From NCBI GenBank assembly GCA_018399015.1, contig CP073761.1, positions 434,001 through 498,000 on the forward strand: DNA of 64,000 nucleotides, read 5' to 3'. Each line of letters starts with the position of its first letter. Position 1 is the first letter of the stretch. Below the pieces are notes generated by a model, which did no database searches, was not told where the DNA came from, and worked only from the letters and a program-made list of their open reading frames with translations. A program made the position numbers and the translations under genes. Below are positions 49,801-60,802 of this stretch, in pieces. This stretch comes from Cyanobium sp. M30B3. GTDB taxonomy: Bacteria; Cyanobacteriota; Cyanobacteriia; PCC-6307; Cyanobiaceae.

Positions 49801-50138
49801 GCATCCTGATCGTGGACCTGGCCAACCAGCGGATGGAGCAGGGCATGGCGGCCGCGGAGGCGGCGATCGGTGCGGCCAGCTCCCGCCTGCGGCCGATTCT
49901 GATGACGGCGATGGCGGCCCTGGCGGGCTTCTTTCCCCTGCTGGTGGCCAGCGGTGCCGGAGCGCTGAGCCAGCGCTCCCTCGGCGCCGTGATCTTCGGC
50001 GGCCTGCTGGTGGCCACGGTGCTGAGCCTGTTCGTGGTGCCCTCCTTCTATGTGCTGATGAAGCAGCTCGAGGCCGCCTGGTTCCCCGCCAGTGGCCAGA
50101 CCGATCCGCTGGCCCCCGAGTTGCCTCCCCCTGCCTGA
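46860..50138 (+). CDS. RND efflux pump, HAE1/AcrB-like (cassette 1)
   Basis: A 1092-residue inner-membrane proton antiporter. The N-terminus SLSDTFIRRPVLSTVCSILI is followed by a large periplasmic domain. The TM4 motif GLVVDDAIVVVEAV holds the adjacent Asp pair needed for proton coupling. The second half starts near VALFLLGGIVLTGVAF, with the second periplasmic domain beginning FVPTEDQGYGLG. Residues ~511-556 replace the usual short cytoplasmic linker between TM6 and TM7 with a hydrophobic stretch able to form about two extra helices. The start overlaps the adaptor (ATGA). Substrate is unknown. Confidence 0.95.
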   Translation: MSLSDTFIRRPVLSTVCSILILMAGLISLPLLPIENLPNIAPPTVQVNASLPGADALTVESAVTGPLEEQINGAPGMDYITSFSTSQGTSQVNVYFKAGTDPDIDQVNVLNRVQTASSQLPPQVNAQGVTVQQTASSYLLVYNLTSTEGQFSREYLNGLLQLNLYYPLTRADGVGQVNIFGASNPAFRIWVDPQRLARFNLSVDAVVEALKSQNQIVIAGSIGGPPSTRANRTTFPILVNGNLETVQQFEDVILAKGPDGGLIRVGDVGRAEYAFQNFNQQAVNARTGYPCVGFGVIQLPGSNAISTAKAVDAVLTNFRNTLPPGVVLEKVFDQTDFINASIEGALDALRDAVVLVLLIIFLFLQDWKATAVPALALPIALLGALIFVKVFGFSINELTLLGIILATGLVVDDAIVVVEAVSARIEAGDRPFRAASNAMKELTGAILATALVLLAVFVPVTFFPGATGVIYRQFALTIVFSILVSTFNAITGKPLQSALLLGGGKTEPRGLRWTLIGGAFGGIYGAMAGGWILSLLLGAFGAVVGTFLMPIFTAFNAAFDRLAQAYGRALKLVIRLRRLVALFLLGGIVLTGVAFTAIPTGFVPTEDQGYGLGIIQLPPQSSIEATMEVATKAQAILAKEKEIISGEIVGGAGFNGGSLNQGLFFFGLRPIDERSGKGQSAQEIIDRLNKEFRTIPGALVLAQSPAAVPGFSAQGGLSFQFNDLSNGGYSPTDLSQMAGKLIAAARATGDFGNLYTQFISDAPVWRLEVDRDRMASLNIDFGQAMQVLGTINGGSFVNQTYENQQYRQVYVQAEGSKREVVQSLDNLYVPDRSGQLIPLTNVVKVRLDSAPPIISHFDLYRTVLIQGVEAMGRSSGQAIDSLMATFRQLNLSNIGSDWSALTRSEVQAGALAALVFALGIVVVYLVLSAQYGSYIDPLIILMTVPLAMLGALALLVLRGQVNNVYAQVGLVTLIGLAAKNGILIVDLANQRMEQGMAAAEAAIGAASSRLRPILMTAMAALAGFFPLLVASGAGALSQRSLGAVIFGGLLVATVLSLFVVPSFYVLMKQLEAAWFPASGQTDPLAPELPPPA

Positions 50139-50146
50139 TCCAAGCC

Positions 50147-50428
50147 ATGCCTCTGCCCACTCCACCGGGCTATCGACGGGGCCGGCAGCGGCGGGTCGAC
50201 CGCCGCCGCATTCTGCTCAGTGCGGTGCTTGCCGCAGTGGCGGCCAGCGTGCTGCTGCTGCTGGTGCACCGTGCCGCCCGCACCCCGGGTGCCCTGCTGC
50301 GCCCTGTTCCCCTGCTGCGGGCGCTGCTGCTGGTGAGTGGGGCCGCCGGCTGTGCCGCCTGGGGCGAGACCATGCGCCAGCTGGCGCTCACCCAGCTCGG
50401 CGAACCCCAGGGGCCGGAGGATCTCTGA
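50147..50428 (+). CDS. Small two-TM protein following RND pump (cassette 1)
   Basis: A 93-residue protein starting eight bases after the pump stop. The basic N-terminus (YRRGRQRRVDRRR) is followed by two hydrophobic helices (~21-42 and ~55-74). It aligns with the protein at 55106-55411: both have R-[RK]-I-L, then ARTP after the first helix, then exactly 28 residues to an RQL at the end of the second helix region. No known domain is recognised. Position and paralogy suggest an accessory subunit of the RND system, which is inference. Confidence 0.75.
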   Translation: MPLPTPPGYRRGRQRRVDRRRILLSAVLAAVAASVLLLLVHRAARTPGALLRPVPLLRALLLVSGAAGCAAWGETMRQLALTQLGEPQGPEDL

Positions 50429-50577
50429 CCCCCGCAGCTGGCTACGGTGCACCCATCGGTGTGGTTCCACCCGCTCAGGCGGCACTCCAGCCGGCCTTCG
50501 AGCGCGCCCATCGTGCAACGTGGTTAGATCCGATTGGCCGTTGTCCCGGAGCCGTTCGCAGTGTCCCTGACCCTGAG

Positions 50578-51699
50578 ATGACGCCACTGTTGATGCGACG
50601 CCCCCTGCTGCGTTCCTGGGCCGGGGGGCTGGGCCTGAGCTTGTTGCTCGGCGGCTCGGCGGCGGGCTGCCAGCCCAGGCCTGAGGCGCCTGCCCAACGG
50701 GCCCTGCCCGTGCAGGCCGTACCCGTGGGCACGGGCGTGTTCAGCCAGACCGTGGACACGGTGAGCACGCTGGAGGCCCTTGATGCGGTGGACCTGGCGG
50801 CCCAGGTCACGGGCCGGATCGAGCAGTTGCTGGTGCGCCAGGGCGATGGGGTGCGCCAGGGCCAGCGGCTGCTGGTGCTCGACCAGGTGCAGCTGCGCGC
50901 CGAGGTGGAGGCCCTGCGCGCCCAGACCGAGACCGACCGGATCAACTATGCCCGCTTCGAGCAGCTGGCCCGGGTGGGAGCGGACACGGCCCTGCGCCGC
51001 GATCAGGCCCGCCAGCAGTACATTTCCTCCCGCCAGGCCCTGGTGGCGCGCCAGGCCGATCTGCAGTTCCGCGACCTCAAGGCGCCGATCGCCGGGGTGG
51101 TGGGCGACATCCAGGTGAAACAGGGCGACGTGCTGCAGGCGGGAGCCCCGTTCACCACGATCATCCGCAACGACCGGCTGCTGGCCCGGGTGGATGTGCC
51201 GGCGATCTTCTCCGACCGGGTGCGGCTCGGTCAGGCCGTGGTGCTGATGGATCCTGTGAGCAACGTGCCCCTGGCCGAAGGGCAGGTGCGCTCGATCGAT
51301 CCCGGGGTGGTGGCGTCCAGCCAGTCGTTGCTGGTGAAGGCCGAGTTCCCCAATCCCCGCGGCGAGCTGCGCACCGGCATGCGCACCCGCACCCGGCTGG
51401 TGCTGGACACCCGCCAGCAGCCGGCCGTGCCCTTCGCCGCTGTCACCCAGGTGTCCGGCCAGAGCTTCGTGTTTGTGGTGGGAGGGCTGGAGCAGCTGCG
51501 CAACAACCCCGGCCGCCTGGATGCCGCCCGGTTGGCGGCGCTGCCGGCGGATGGCCGCTTTGCCCTGCAGGTGCCGGTGAAGCTGGGGCCCCTGCAGGAC
51601 AACCGCTACCCGGTGCTCAGCGGGCTCACGGCGGGCCAGCAGGTGATCACCACCAACCTGCTCAACCTGCGCCATGGCTCGCTGGTGCAGGTGAACTGA
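50578..51699 (+). CDS. RND efflux periplasmic adaptor, lipoprotein (cassette 2)
   Basis: A 373-residue adaptor from ATG 50578 (ATG 50593 is possible). The signal region LGLSLLLGGSAAGC ends in a lipobox. The two lipoyl halves are AAQVTGRIEQLLVRQGDGVRQGQRLL-like and KAPIAGVVGDIQVKQGD, with a hairpin between. The barrel and membrane-proximal domains follow, to GLTAGQQVITTNLLNL. The layout is the same as in cassette 1, and sequences align along the whole length. Twelve bases separate it from the second pump. Confidence 0.93.
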   Translation: MTPLLMRRPLLRSWAGGLGLSLLLGGSAAGCQPRPEAPAQRALPVQAVPVGTGVFSQTVDTVSTLEALDAVDLAAQVTGRIEQLLVRQGDGVRQGQRLLVLDQVQLRAEVEALRAQTETDRINYARFEQLARVGADTALRRDQARQQYISSRQALVARQADLQFRDLKAPIAGVVGDIQVKQGDVLQAGAPFTTIIRNDRLLARVDVPAIFSDRVRLGQAVVLMDPVSNVPLAEGQVRSIDPGVVASSQSLLVKAEFPNPRGELRTGMRTRTRLVLDTRQQPAVPFAAVTQVSGQSFVFVVGGLEQLRNNPGRLDAARLAALPADGRFALQVPVKLGPLQDNRYPVLSGLTAGQQVITTNLLNLRHGSLVQVN

Positions 51700-51711
51700 G
51701 CAGGCCCCGCC

Positions 51712-54700
51712 ATGTCGCCCTCCAACCGTTTCATCGTCCGCCCCGTGCTCACCACGGTGTGCAGCCTGCTGGTGGTGTTCGCCGGCTTGATCGCCCTGCC
51801 CCTGCTGCCGATCGAGAACCTGCCGGACATCGCGCCGCCCACGGTGAACGTGCGTTCCCGCTACGTGGGCGCTGACGCGGTGAGCGTGGAGCAGGGGGTG
51901 ACCAGCGTGCTCGAGCAGCAGATCAACGGGGTGGAGAACATGGAGTTCCTCACCTCCACCAGCGGGGCGGACGGCACCAGCAGCATCACGGTGGCCTTCG
52001 CCAGCGGCAGCAACCGCGACATCAACCAGGTGAACGTGCAGAACCGGGTGTCCCTGGCCCAGCCCCGGCTGCCGGAGGAGGTGCGCCAGGCGGGCGTCAC
52101 CGTGAACCAGGCCTCCACCTCGATTCTGCTGGTGGCCAACTTCAGCAGCGAGGACGCCGCCAATCCCTACAGCGTGGAGATGATCAGCGGCCTGCTGGAT
52201 CAGAACCTCACCGATGCGATCCGCCGGGTTCCGGGGGTGGGCAGCCTCACCTATTTCGGCAACCGGGAACTGGCCTACCGCCTCTGGCTCGACCCCGCCC
52301 GGCTCACGGCCAACGGCCTCAGCGCCGACGACGTGGTGACGGCGGTGCGCAGCCAGAACCGGCTGGTGCCGGCGGGCCAGATCGGCGGCGCCCCGGCTCC
52401 CCCCGGCCAGCAGTACACCCTCTCGGTGCAGCTGCAGGGGCGGCTCACCAGCATTGCCGACTTCGAAAACCTGATCCTGCGCACCAGTGCCGATGGCGGC
52501 CTGCTGCGCCTGCGCGATGTGGGCCGGGTCACCCTGGGGGGGGAGTCGTTCGATGTGGAGGCCAGCGACCTGCGTGGCGTGCCCTCGGTGGGCATGGCCA
52601 TCTACCAGCTCAGTGGCAGCAATGCCCTGGAAGTGTCCCGTGGGGTGAAGGAGGTGCTGGCCGAGTTTGAGCCGCTGATGCCGGTGGGCATGACCATGGA
52701 GCTCATCTACGACAACACCGATTTCATCAATGCCTCGATTCAGGGGTGAGCAGTGCCCTGCGGGATGCGGTGGTGCTGGTGGTGCTGGTGCTGTTCATCT
52801 TCCTGCAGGACTGGAAGGCCACCCTGGTGCCGGCGATCGCCATCCCCGTGGCCCTGGTGGGCACCTTCGCCTTCGTGAAGGCCTTCGGCTTCTCGCTCAA
52901 CCAGCTCACTCTGTTCGGTCTGGTGCTGGCAACCGGCCTGGTGGTGGATGACGCCATCACCGTGGTGGAGGACACGGCCACCAAGAAGGCCTCGGGCCTC
53001 TCGGCCCTCAACGCCGCCCGCGCCACCATGGATGGCCTGTTCGGGGCCGTGATCGCCACCTCCCTGGTGCTGCTGGCCGTGTTCGTGCCGGTGCTGTTCT
53101 TCCCCGGGGCCACCGGCACGATCTACCAGCAGTTCGCCGCCACCATCCTGTTCTCGGTGGCGATCTCCACCTTCAACGCCCTCACCTTCTCGCCGATGCT
53201 CTCGGCCCTGCTGCTGGCCCGGGACGACGCGCCCCCCAGCCGCCGCACCTACGCCATCGCCGGTGGGTTCATCGGCCTGATCTATGGCCTGCTGCTGGGC
53301 GGCAGCGGCGTGGTGCCGGCCCTGTTCGCCCTGGTGGTGGGCGTGGTGGTGGGCTTCGGCCTGTCGCTGCTCACCCGGCTGCCGCTGCGCCTGCCCTTCG
53401 CCCTCGGGGCCGTGGCTGTGGCCCTGGTGGCGGTGCCCGGCATCCAGCCCTGGCCCGTGCTGCTGTTCGGCCTGCTCGGGGCGCTGTTCGGCTGGGCTAC
53501 CCCTTTGATCTTCGCCCTGTTCAACCGTGGCTATGGGCGCGTTCAGGCTGGCTACCAGGCCCTGCTGGATGCCAGCCTGCGCCGGCGCCGGCTGGTGCTG
53601 GCGGCTCTGGCGGCGGGGGTGGTGCTCACCGGCTTCGCCTTCACCGCCATGCCCACCGGCTTCGTGCCGATCGAGGACCAGGGCTACGCCATCGGCATCG
53701 TGCAGCTGGCCGACGGCCAGCCCCTGGGCCAGACCCGGGCCGTGAACGACCGGGTGGCGGCGGTGCTGCGCAGCGAACCCGACATCGTGAGCGCCGCCCT
53801 GTTCAGCGGCGCCAGCCTCGAGGGCAGCAGTCCCAACCGGGGCGTCTTCTTCTTCGGCACCAAGCCCTGGGAGGAACGCCCCAGGGCCGATCAGAGCCTG
53901 GGGGCGATCGTGGGCCGCCTCAACGCCAAGCTGGCGCCGATCCAGGAGGCACGGATCGTGGTGGTGGAGCCGCCGGCGATTCCGGGCTACGGCACCGGCG
54001 GCGGCTTTGAGCTGCAGCTGCTCGACCAGAGCAGCGGCGCCCTCAGCCTGGGCGACTTTGCGGCGGTGGCCAACCAGCTGGTGGGTGAGGCCAATGCCAG
54101 CGGCCGCTTCCAGCGGGTGTTCACCCAGTTCTCGCCGGAGGCGCCCCAGCTGCAGGTCAGCGTCGACCGCGACCGCCTGGCGGCCCTGAACGTGGACTAT
54201 GGGGCGGCGATGCGGGCGATCAGCCTCAACATCGGCGGCCTGTTCGTGAATGACACCTTCGATGAGGGCCGGGTGAGGCGGGTGTTCGTGCAGGCCGACG
54301 CCAACCGGCGCTCCAGCCCCGACCAGCTGGCGGCCCTCACGGTCAACGACCGCTCCGGCAGGCCGGTGCCGCTGTCGGAGTTCATCCAGCTGGAGCAGCA
54401 GTCCGGTCCGTCGCTGATTCCCCGCTTCAACCTGTTCCGCAGCATCAAGGTGGAGGGCCTGGCCGCTGCCGGGGTGAGCTCGGGTGAGGCGATCAACACG
54501 ATCCGCGGGCTGTTCGACCAGCTCGACCAGCCGGTGATCGGCTCGGACTGGACTGGCATCTCCCGCGAGGAGATCCAGGCCGGCGCCCTGGCGGTGGTGG
54601 TGTTTGCCCTGGGGATCGTGGTGGTGTATCTGGTGCTGGCGGCCCAGTACGAGAGCTACACCGACCCCCTGATCATCCTGATGACGGTGCCCACCGCCAT

Positions 54701-55103
54701 GCTCGGGGCCCTGCTGTTTCTCAGCCTGCGCCAGGAGGTGCTCAACATCTACGCCCAGGTGGGGCTGGTGATGTTGATCGGTCTGGCGGCCAAGAACGGC
54801 ATCCTGATCGTGGACCTGGCCAACCAGCGCCTGGACGATGGCTATACACCGCTGGAGGCCGCCCGGGAGGCGGCCATCTCCCGCTTCCGGCCGATTCTGA
54901 TGACGGCCATTTCCTCCCTGTTCGGCTTCCTTCCCCTGGTGCTGGCCAGCGGTGCCGGCGCCCGCAGCCAGGCCTCCCTGGGCACGGTGGTGTTCGGCGG
55001 CCTCACCGTGGCCACGGTGCTGTCGCTGCTGGTGGTGCCGGCCTTTTACGTGGTGCTCAAGCAGCTCACGGCCGCCGCCGCGCCCTCGCCGGAGCAGGCC
55101 TGA
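51712..55103 (+). pseudogene. RND efflux pump, HAE1/AcrB-like (cassette 2), interrupted by a -1 frameshift
   Basis: The two frames together encode a full-length pump of about 1130 residues. The first (51712-52749) covers TM1 and the first periplasmic domain and ends NASIQG-stop. The second resumes at 52746 with SSALRDAVVLVVLVLFIFLQ and contains GLVVDDAITVVED (proton-relay Asp pair), FVPIEDQGYAIG and the second half to 55103. One extra G in the G4 tract at 52743-52746 would read NASIQGVSSALRD and restore the gene. Between TM6 and TM7, at about 53241-53530, lies a ~97-residue hydrophobic insertion with room for about four helices. All catalytic parts are intact, so the break may be a sequence error. 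Confidence 0.9.
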
Positions 55104-55105
55104 CC

Positions 55106-57134
<2,029 letters not shown>

Positions 57135-57611
57135 TCAAGGCTGGGGGCTGGAGCTGGGGCTCGGGCCGAACATCGGTCGGCGGTTGGCGCCGCCGGGCCC
57201 CGGGCTGGTGGGGGCTGGCTGGGGGCGCCGTTGCTGGCAGAGCTTCACCAGGTCGAGACCCAACCGGTCCAGCTGGTCGCGCCGGCTGAAGCTGTTGGTG
57301 CCGGCCACCACGGCCTGTTGGCCGATCTGCCAGAGCACGTCCTTGCAGCTGCCGGGCAGGCGTGGATGGTCGAGCAACGGATCGGCCCGCCGGCGGGCCT
57401 GCCCACAGGGGCCGCTGCTGTTCTCCCGGCCGCAGGCAAACACCAGCTGCTGCAGCTCCCGCAGCTCCTGCTCACTGGGAAAGGGGGGATCCTGCTGGCG
57501 GGCCTGGCCAGGTGATGTCTGGACCAGGGCACCCAGGGCCAGGGAGGTGAGAGCGAGCCGCAGGCCCGGGGCTGCTGGTGGGCGACGCGGGCGCGCGGAA
57601 CGAGCGGCCAT
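57135..57611 (-). CDS. Secreted hypothetical protein with four cysteines
   Basis: A 158-residue protein with a signal peptide (basic start, then LRLALTSLALGALVQ, cleaved near GQA). The mature domain contains ELRELQQLVFACGRENSSGPC, then DHPRLPGSCKDVLW and VKLCQQ, giving four Cys likely paired in the periplasm. A Pro/Ser-rich tail follows. No named domain is recognised. It is the last gene of a minus-strand operon, 24 bases after the FAD monooxygenase. Confidence 0.65.
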   Translation of the reverse strand: MAARSARPRRPPAAPGLRLALTSLALGALVQTSPGQARQQDPPFPSEQELRELQQLVFACGRENSSGPCGQARRRADPLLDHPRLPGSCKDVLWQIGQQAVVAGTNSFSRRDQLDRLGLDLVKLCQQRRPQPAPTSPGPGGANRRPMFGPSPSSSPQP

Positions 57612-57635
57612 CGGCAGGGGCTGGTTCGTGGGGGC

Positions 57636-58928
57636 TCACCCATCATCACCAGGGCAATGGGCAGCTGGCGGTAGGCCGGTGACACCCTGCCGCAGCTGGC
57701 GCTGGTCGTGGCGCCAGCGGCCGGCGATTGCGGGGCCGAGCAGGGGAGCGCCACCGCTGAGCAGGCGGCGCAGCCAGGGCAGCTCCAGCAGCAGCCGGCC
57801 CCGGGCCGTCTCCTCGGCCTGCAGGTGCTGCAGCCGGCTCACCTCCGGCCGGCGCTGGGCCTCGATCCGCTCCAGGGCCCGCTCCAGCGCCCCAGCCGGC
57901 CCCTGCTGCTGCGCCAGCAACAGGGGCAACAGTTCCTGGGCCGCCACCCAGGCATCGCGCAGGGCCAGGTTGATGCCCTGGGCCCGCACCGGACTGAGGG
58001 GATGGGCCGCATCACCCAGCAGCAACAGACCGGGTTGCCACCAGCGCTCCGCCTGTCCCACCCGCACGTGCAGCGGCGTGGGCCGTGCCAGGGCCCCCGC
58101 CTGCCTGCCCCACCACGCGGCCAGATCCGGCGGGCTCTGGCCGATCAGCTGGTCGAGACCGTCGCGGCTGCTGCCGTTGCGCTCGCCATCCCGGCGCAGC
58201 CAGCCCAGCTGCACGGTGCCGTTCGCCGACTCGAACAGGCTGAACAGCCCAGCCGGTCCCACCACCGTGGTGAACAGTCCCTGCAGCGGCGATGGGCCGC
58301 TTTGGGGCAGGGCAAACCAGAGCAGCTCGAAGGGCTCGCCCCGGGGTCGCAGTGCCAGGCCGGCCTGCTCGCGCAGCCGGGAGCTGCGGCCGTCGGTCGC
58401 CACCACCAGCCGGGCCGCCAGGCTGCGGCCATCGGCCAGGCGCACGCCGCTCACCCGCTGGTCCTGCCACTCCAGACCCTGCACCCGCTGGCCCTGCAGC
58501 ACGGTGGCGTTCGGCAGTGCCGCCACCTGGTTGATCAACGTGCTGAGCAACGCCGGCTGGCTGATCAGCGAGCAGCCCTGGCAGCCGGGGCCCTCCAGGG
58601 GCTCGGCCAGCCGGAACAGCTCGCGGCCGTCCAGCACAAATCGCCAGCCCGCCAGGGGCCGCTGGGGGATGGTCGCCGGCAGGGGCAGCAGCCCCATGGC
58701 CTCCAGGGCTTCCAGGCCATGGGGCATCAGCGCTTCGCCCCGAAACCGGCGGGCCGGGGAGAGGCTGGCTTCAATCAGCACCACCGGCACCCCCTGGCGT
58801 GCCAGCAGCAGCGCCAGGCTGGCTCCGGCGGGCCCGGCACCCACAATCACCACCGGACCTGGGGCCGAGGATTGGTCTGGGGCAGCCAGCGGGCTCACGT
58901 CGCGCAGCGACTCAGCGCCACCGCTCAA
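57636..58928 (-). CDS. FAD-dependent monooxygenase (UbiH/PHBH-like)
   Basis: A 430-residue flavoprotein of the aromatic hydroxylase class. It has the FAD motif VVIVGAGPAGASLALLLA at ~26, the DG motif VVATDGRSSRLREQAGL and the second FAD motif LLLGDAAHPLSPVRAQGINLALRDA. The substrate is unknown; UbiH-like quinone hydroxylation or pigment/secondary metabolite oxidation are possible. Its ATG overlaps the stop of the upstream 79-residue gene (ATGA). Confidence 0.88.
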   Translation of the reverse strand: MSGGAESLRDVSPLAAPDQSSAPGPVVIVGAGPAGASLALLLARQGVPVVLIEASLSPARRFRGEALMPHGLEALEAMGLLPLPATIPQRPLAGWRFVLDGRELFRLAEPLEGPGCQGCSLISQPALLSTLINQVAALPNATVLQGQRVQGLEWQDQRVSGVRLADGRSLAARLVVATDGRSSRLREQAGLALRPRGEPFELLWFALPQSGPSPLQGLFTTVVGPAGLFSLFESANGTVQLGWLRRDGERNGSSRDGLDQLIGQSPPDLAAWWGRQAGALARPTPLHVRVGQAERWWQPGLLLLGDAAHPLSPVRAQGINLALRDAWVAAQELLPLLLAQQQGPAGALERALERIEAQRRPEVSRLQHLQAEETARGRLLLELPWLRRLLSGGAPLLGPAIAGRWRHDQRQLRQGVTGLPPAAHCPGDDG

Positions 58929-59164
58929 AGAAAGGCGTGGTAGCTGGGGTTGCTCTGGCCATCGGGAGTTTGGTGGCCCATCAGCTCCGTTTTCTTGGCC
59001 AGCAGGTAATCCACCAGCTCCTGCTGCACTTCAAGCAGCTCCCGGGTGCAGCCGCGGAAGGCGGCTCGGTGGCGGATCTCATCGTGCCGGGTGTGCAGAT
59101 CCCGCAGCATCAGCTGGATGGCATCCAGGGTGGCCAGTTGCTGGGCGTCAGCGGGCATGGTCAC
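58925..59164 (-). CDS. Small conserved hypothetical protein
   Basis: A 79-residue soluble helical protein (TLDAIQLMLRDLHTRHDEIRHRAAF, then LLEVQQELVDYLLAKKTELM) with a single Cys. No domain is recognised. The ATGA overlap with the FAD monooxygenase and the 33-base distance from the phospholipase-like gene put it inside a tight operon. The alternative start is ATG 59158. Confidence 0.65.
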   Translation of the reverse strand: MTMPADAQQLATLDAIQLMLRDLHTRHDEIRHRAAFRGCTRELLEVQQELVDYLLAKKTELMGHQTPDGQSNPSYHAFL

Positions 59165-59197
59165 GGCAAAACCAGAGGTGTTGTCCGCATTCTGACC

Positions 59198-60568
59198 TCA
59201 GCTCCGCATGGCGCTTCCCGTTCCGCACTGTTGACGCAACCGCTCCCGCTTGCGCTGCAGCCGGGCCGTGACCCCCAGTTCAGCCCCTTTCCAGAGCCGG
59301 TCCACTTCGGCGCGGAAATGGGCGGCCAGCTCGGGTGAATCGATCACCAGCAGGGTTTCGTCATTTTTGTGGGCCGCCGAAGGACTCCAGTTGAACGACC
59401 CGGTGATCACGCGCCGGTCGTCGAGCACGGCGAACTTGTGGTGCAGCTTGTCTCCCGCAGCCAGCCTTGGCGTGCCCACCCCCTCGATCGGGCTCTGGCG
59501 GGGTTGGTTCTCGCTCTGCACCAGGCAGCGGTGATCCGGCAGTTCTAGGCCCAGGAGGTCGAGCACCTCGCTGAAATAGCGGTTGGAAAAGCCGGGATCC
59601 ACCAGCAGGCGGATGTCCACGCCCTGGTCGTGCAGGGTGCTCATCCGGTTGCCGAGCTGCTGGGAGGAGAACACGAACAGCGCCAGATCGGCACGGTTGC
59701 GGGTGCCGGCGAGCAGGTCGTCGAGCAGCTGCAGGCCGTGGTGCTGCTCGCGGCTGCGGTGGGGCGCGAACAGCACGCCCACGGGCACGTCGCCCACCTT
59801 CACCCAGCGGATCGGGCCATTGGTCTTGCCCAGCCCGAAGCGGCTGTCCGCGGCGCCGCCCGGTCCATCCCCCCACATCCGTTCGAATTCCTCCCGGAAC
59901 AGGCCGGCCAGTTCGGGGCTGCGCAGCCGCAGCAGGTGGTTCACGTTGCCGCGGGTGCGCGGGTCGTCCGGATCGCCGTGCACGCAGGAGGAGGTGAAGT
60001 TGGTGGATCCGGTGATCACCTCGCGGTTGTCGATCACCACGAACTTGTGGTGCATCAGGCCGCTGCCGGCACTGCCATTGGCGGTGTCATCGATCACGGG
60101 AACCCCGCCGCGGCGCAGCACCATCAGGGCATCCGGGCCACCGAGGGCCTGGAGCTGGGCCTGGCGATGGCGCTCGCGGGGCGTGAGATCCGCCGGGTGC
60201 TGTTCACTCCAGGGGGTGCTGTAGGTGTTCTCCAGCACCACCCGCACCCGCAAACCCTGCCGCCGGCGGGCCACGAGGGCCTCGGCGATGCGCGGGAGCG
60301 TGAGTTCCTGCACAGCCACCAGAATCTCCTCCTGAGCATCGGCAATGCCTTGCAGCACGAAGGCCTCCAGGTCGTCGCCCTGGCGCCACTGGCCATCAAC
60401 CGGGCTGCGGTAGCGGCTGTTGGTGTTGTGGTTGAAGGCCACGCTGATGCCGTCGGGCAGGGGCAACTGGGCTGGGGGCTGACCCACCAGCCGGGCCTGG
60501 GCACTGCAGCCACACACCAGCAGGCTGAGCAGGGCCGGCCACCCGGCCCTGGAACAACGACGGGCCAT
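59198..60568 (-). CDS. Phospholipase D-like lipoprotein with two HKD motifs
   Basis: A 456-residue exported protein. The signal region ends in a lipobox (LLVCGC), so it is probably anchored in the outer or plasma membrane. The two PLD repeats carry MHHKFVVIDNREVITGSTNF (~170-190) and LHHKFAVLDDRRVITGSFNW (~370-390), each a complete HxKx4D motif. The family includes phospholipases and nucleases, so the substrate (lipid or DNA) is open. It sits in an operon with small membrane and DUF4912 proteins upstream. Confidence 0.9.
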   Translation of the reverse strand: MARRCSRAGWPALLSLLVCGCSAQARLVGQPPAQLPLPDGISVAFNHNTNSRYRSPVDGQWRQGDDLEAFVLQGIADAQEEILVAVQELTLPRIAEALVARRRQGLRVRVVLENTYSTPWSEQHPADLTPRERHRQAQLQALGGPDALMVLRRGGVPVIDDTANGSAGSGLMHHKFVVIDNREVITGSTNFTSSCVHGDPDDPRTRGNVNHLLRLRSPELAGLFREEFERMWGDGPGGAADSRFGLGKTNGPIRWVKVGDVPVGVLFAPHRSREQHHGLQLLDDLLAGTRNRADLALFVFSSQQLGNRMSTLHDQGVDIRLLVDPGFSNRYFSEVLDLLGLELPDHRCLVQSENQPRQSPIEGVGTPRLAAGDKLHHKFAVLDDRRVITGSFNWSPSAAHKNDETLLVIDSPELAAHFRAEVDRLWKGAELGVTARLQRKRERLRQQCGTGSAMRS

Positions 60569-60606
60569 GACCCTGGAGCAACTGCCGTCAGGGTTGCCCC
60601 AGCCCC

Positions 60607-60798
60607 TCAGTGCTCAGCGGGCATCTCAGCGCTGCGCAGCATCAGCACGAACCACACCGTCCCCAGGCCCACGGCGGTGAGCAGCGCGGCAGGCAGGCCG
60701 GCCGAGCGCAGCACCAGCGGCACAGCCACCGGGAAGGCCAGGGCACCGGCCAGGGGGGTGAAGGCCACCACCACCCGTTTCAGTTGCAGGTTGGCCAT
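60607..60798 (-). CDS. Small two-TM membrane protein
   Basis: A 63-residue protein with two hydrophobic helices (VVAFTPLAGALAFPVAVPLVL and LLTAVGLGTVWFVLML). It starts four bases after the DUF4912 stop, so translation is probably coupled. No family is recognised. It is 38 bases upstream of the phospholipase-like gene. Confidence 0.65.
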   Translation of the reverse strand: MANLQLKRVVVAFTPLAGALAFPVAVPLVLRSAGLPAALLTAVGLGTVWFVLMLRSAEMPAEH

Positions 60799-60802
60799 CC
60801 GT

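Noticed and set aside
46668-50165. Very long antisense open frame (1165 codons) opposite RND pump 1
   Set aside because: His/Gln/Gly-rich low-complexity translation with no domain; it is the mirror of a GC-rich, strongly codon-biased gene. The same applies to the antisense frame at 52740-55133.
52740-52752. Programmed ribosomal frameshift in RND pump 2
   Set aside because: There is no slippery heptamer of the usual A/T-rich type, no clear stimulatory structure, and pump 1 has no such site. A base-length error is simpler.
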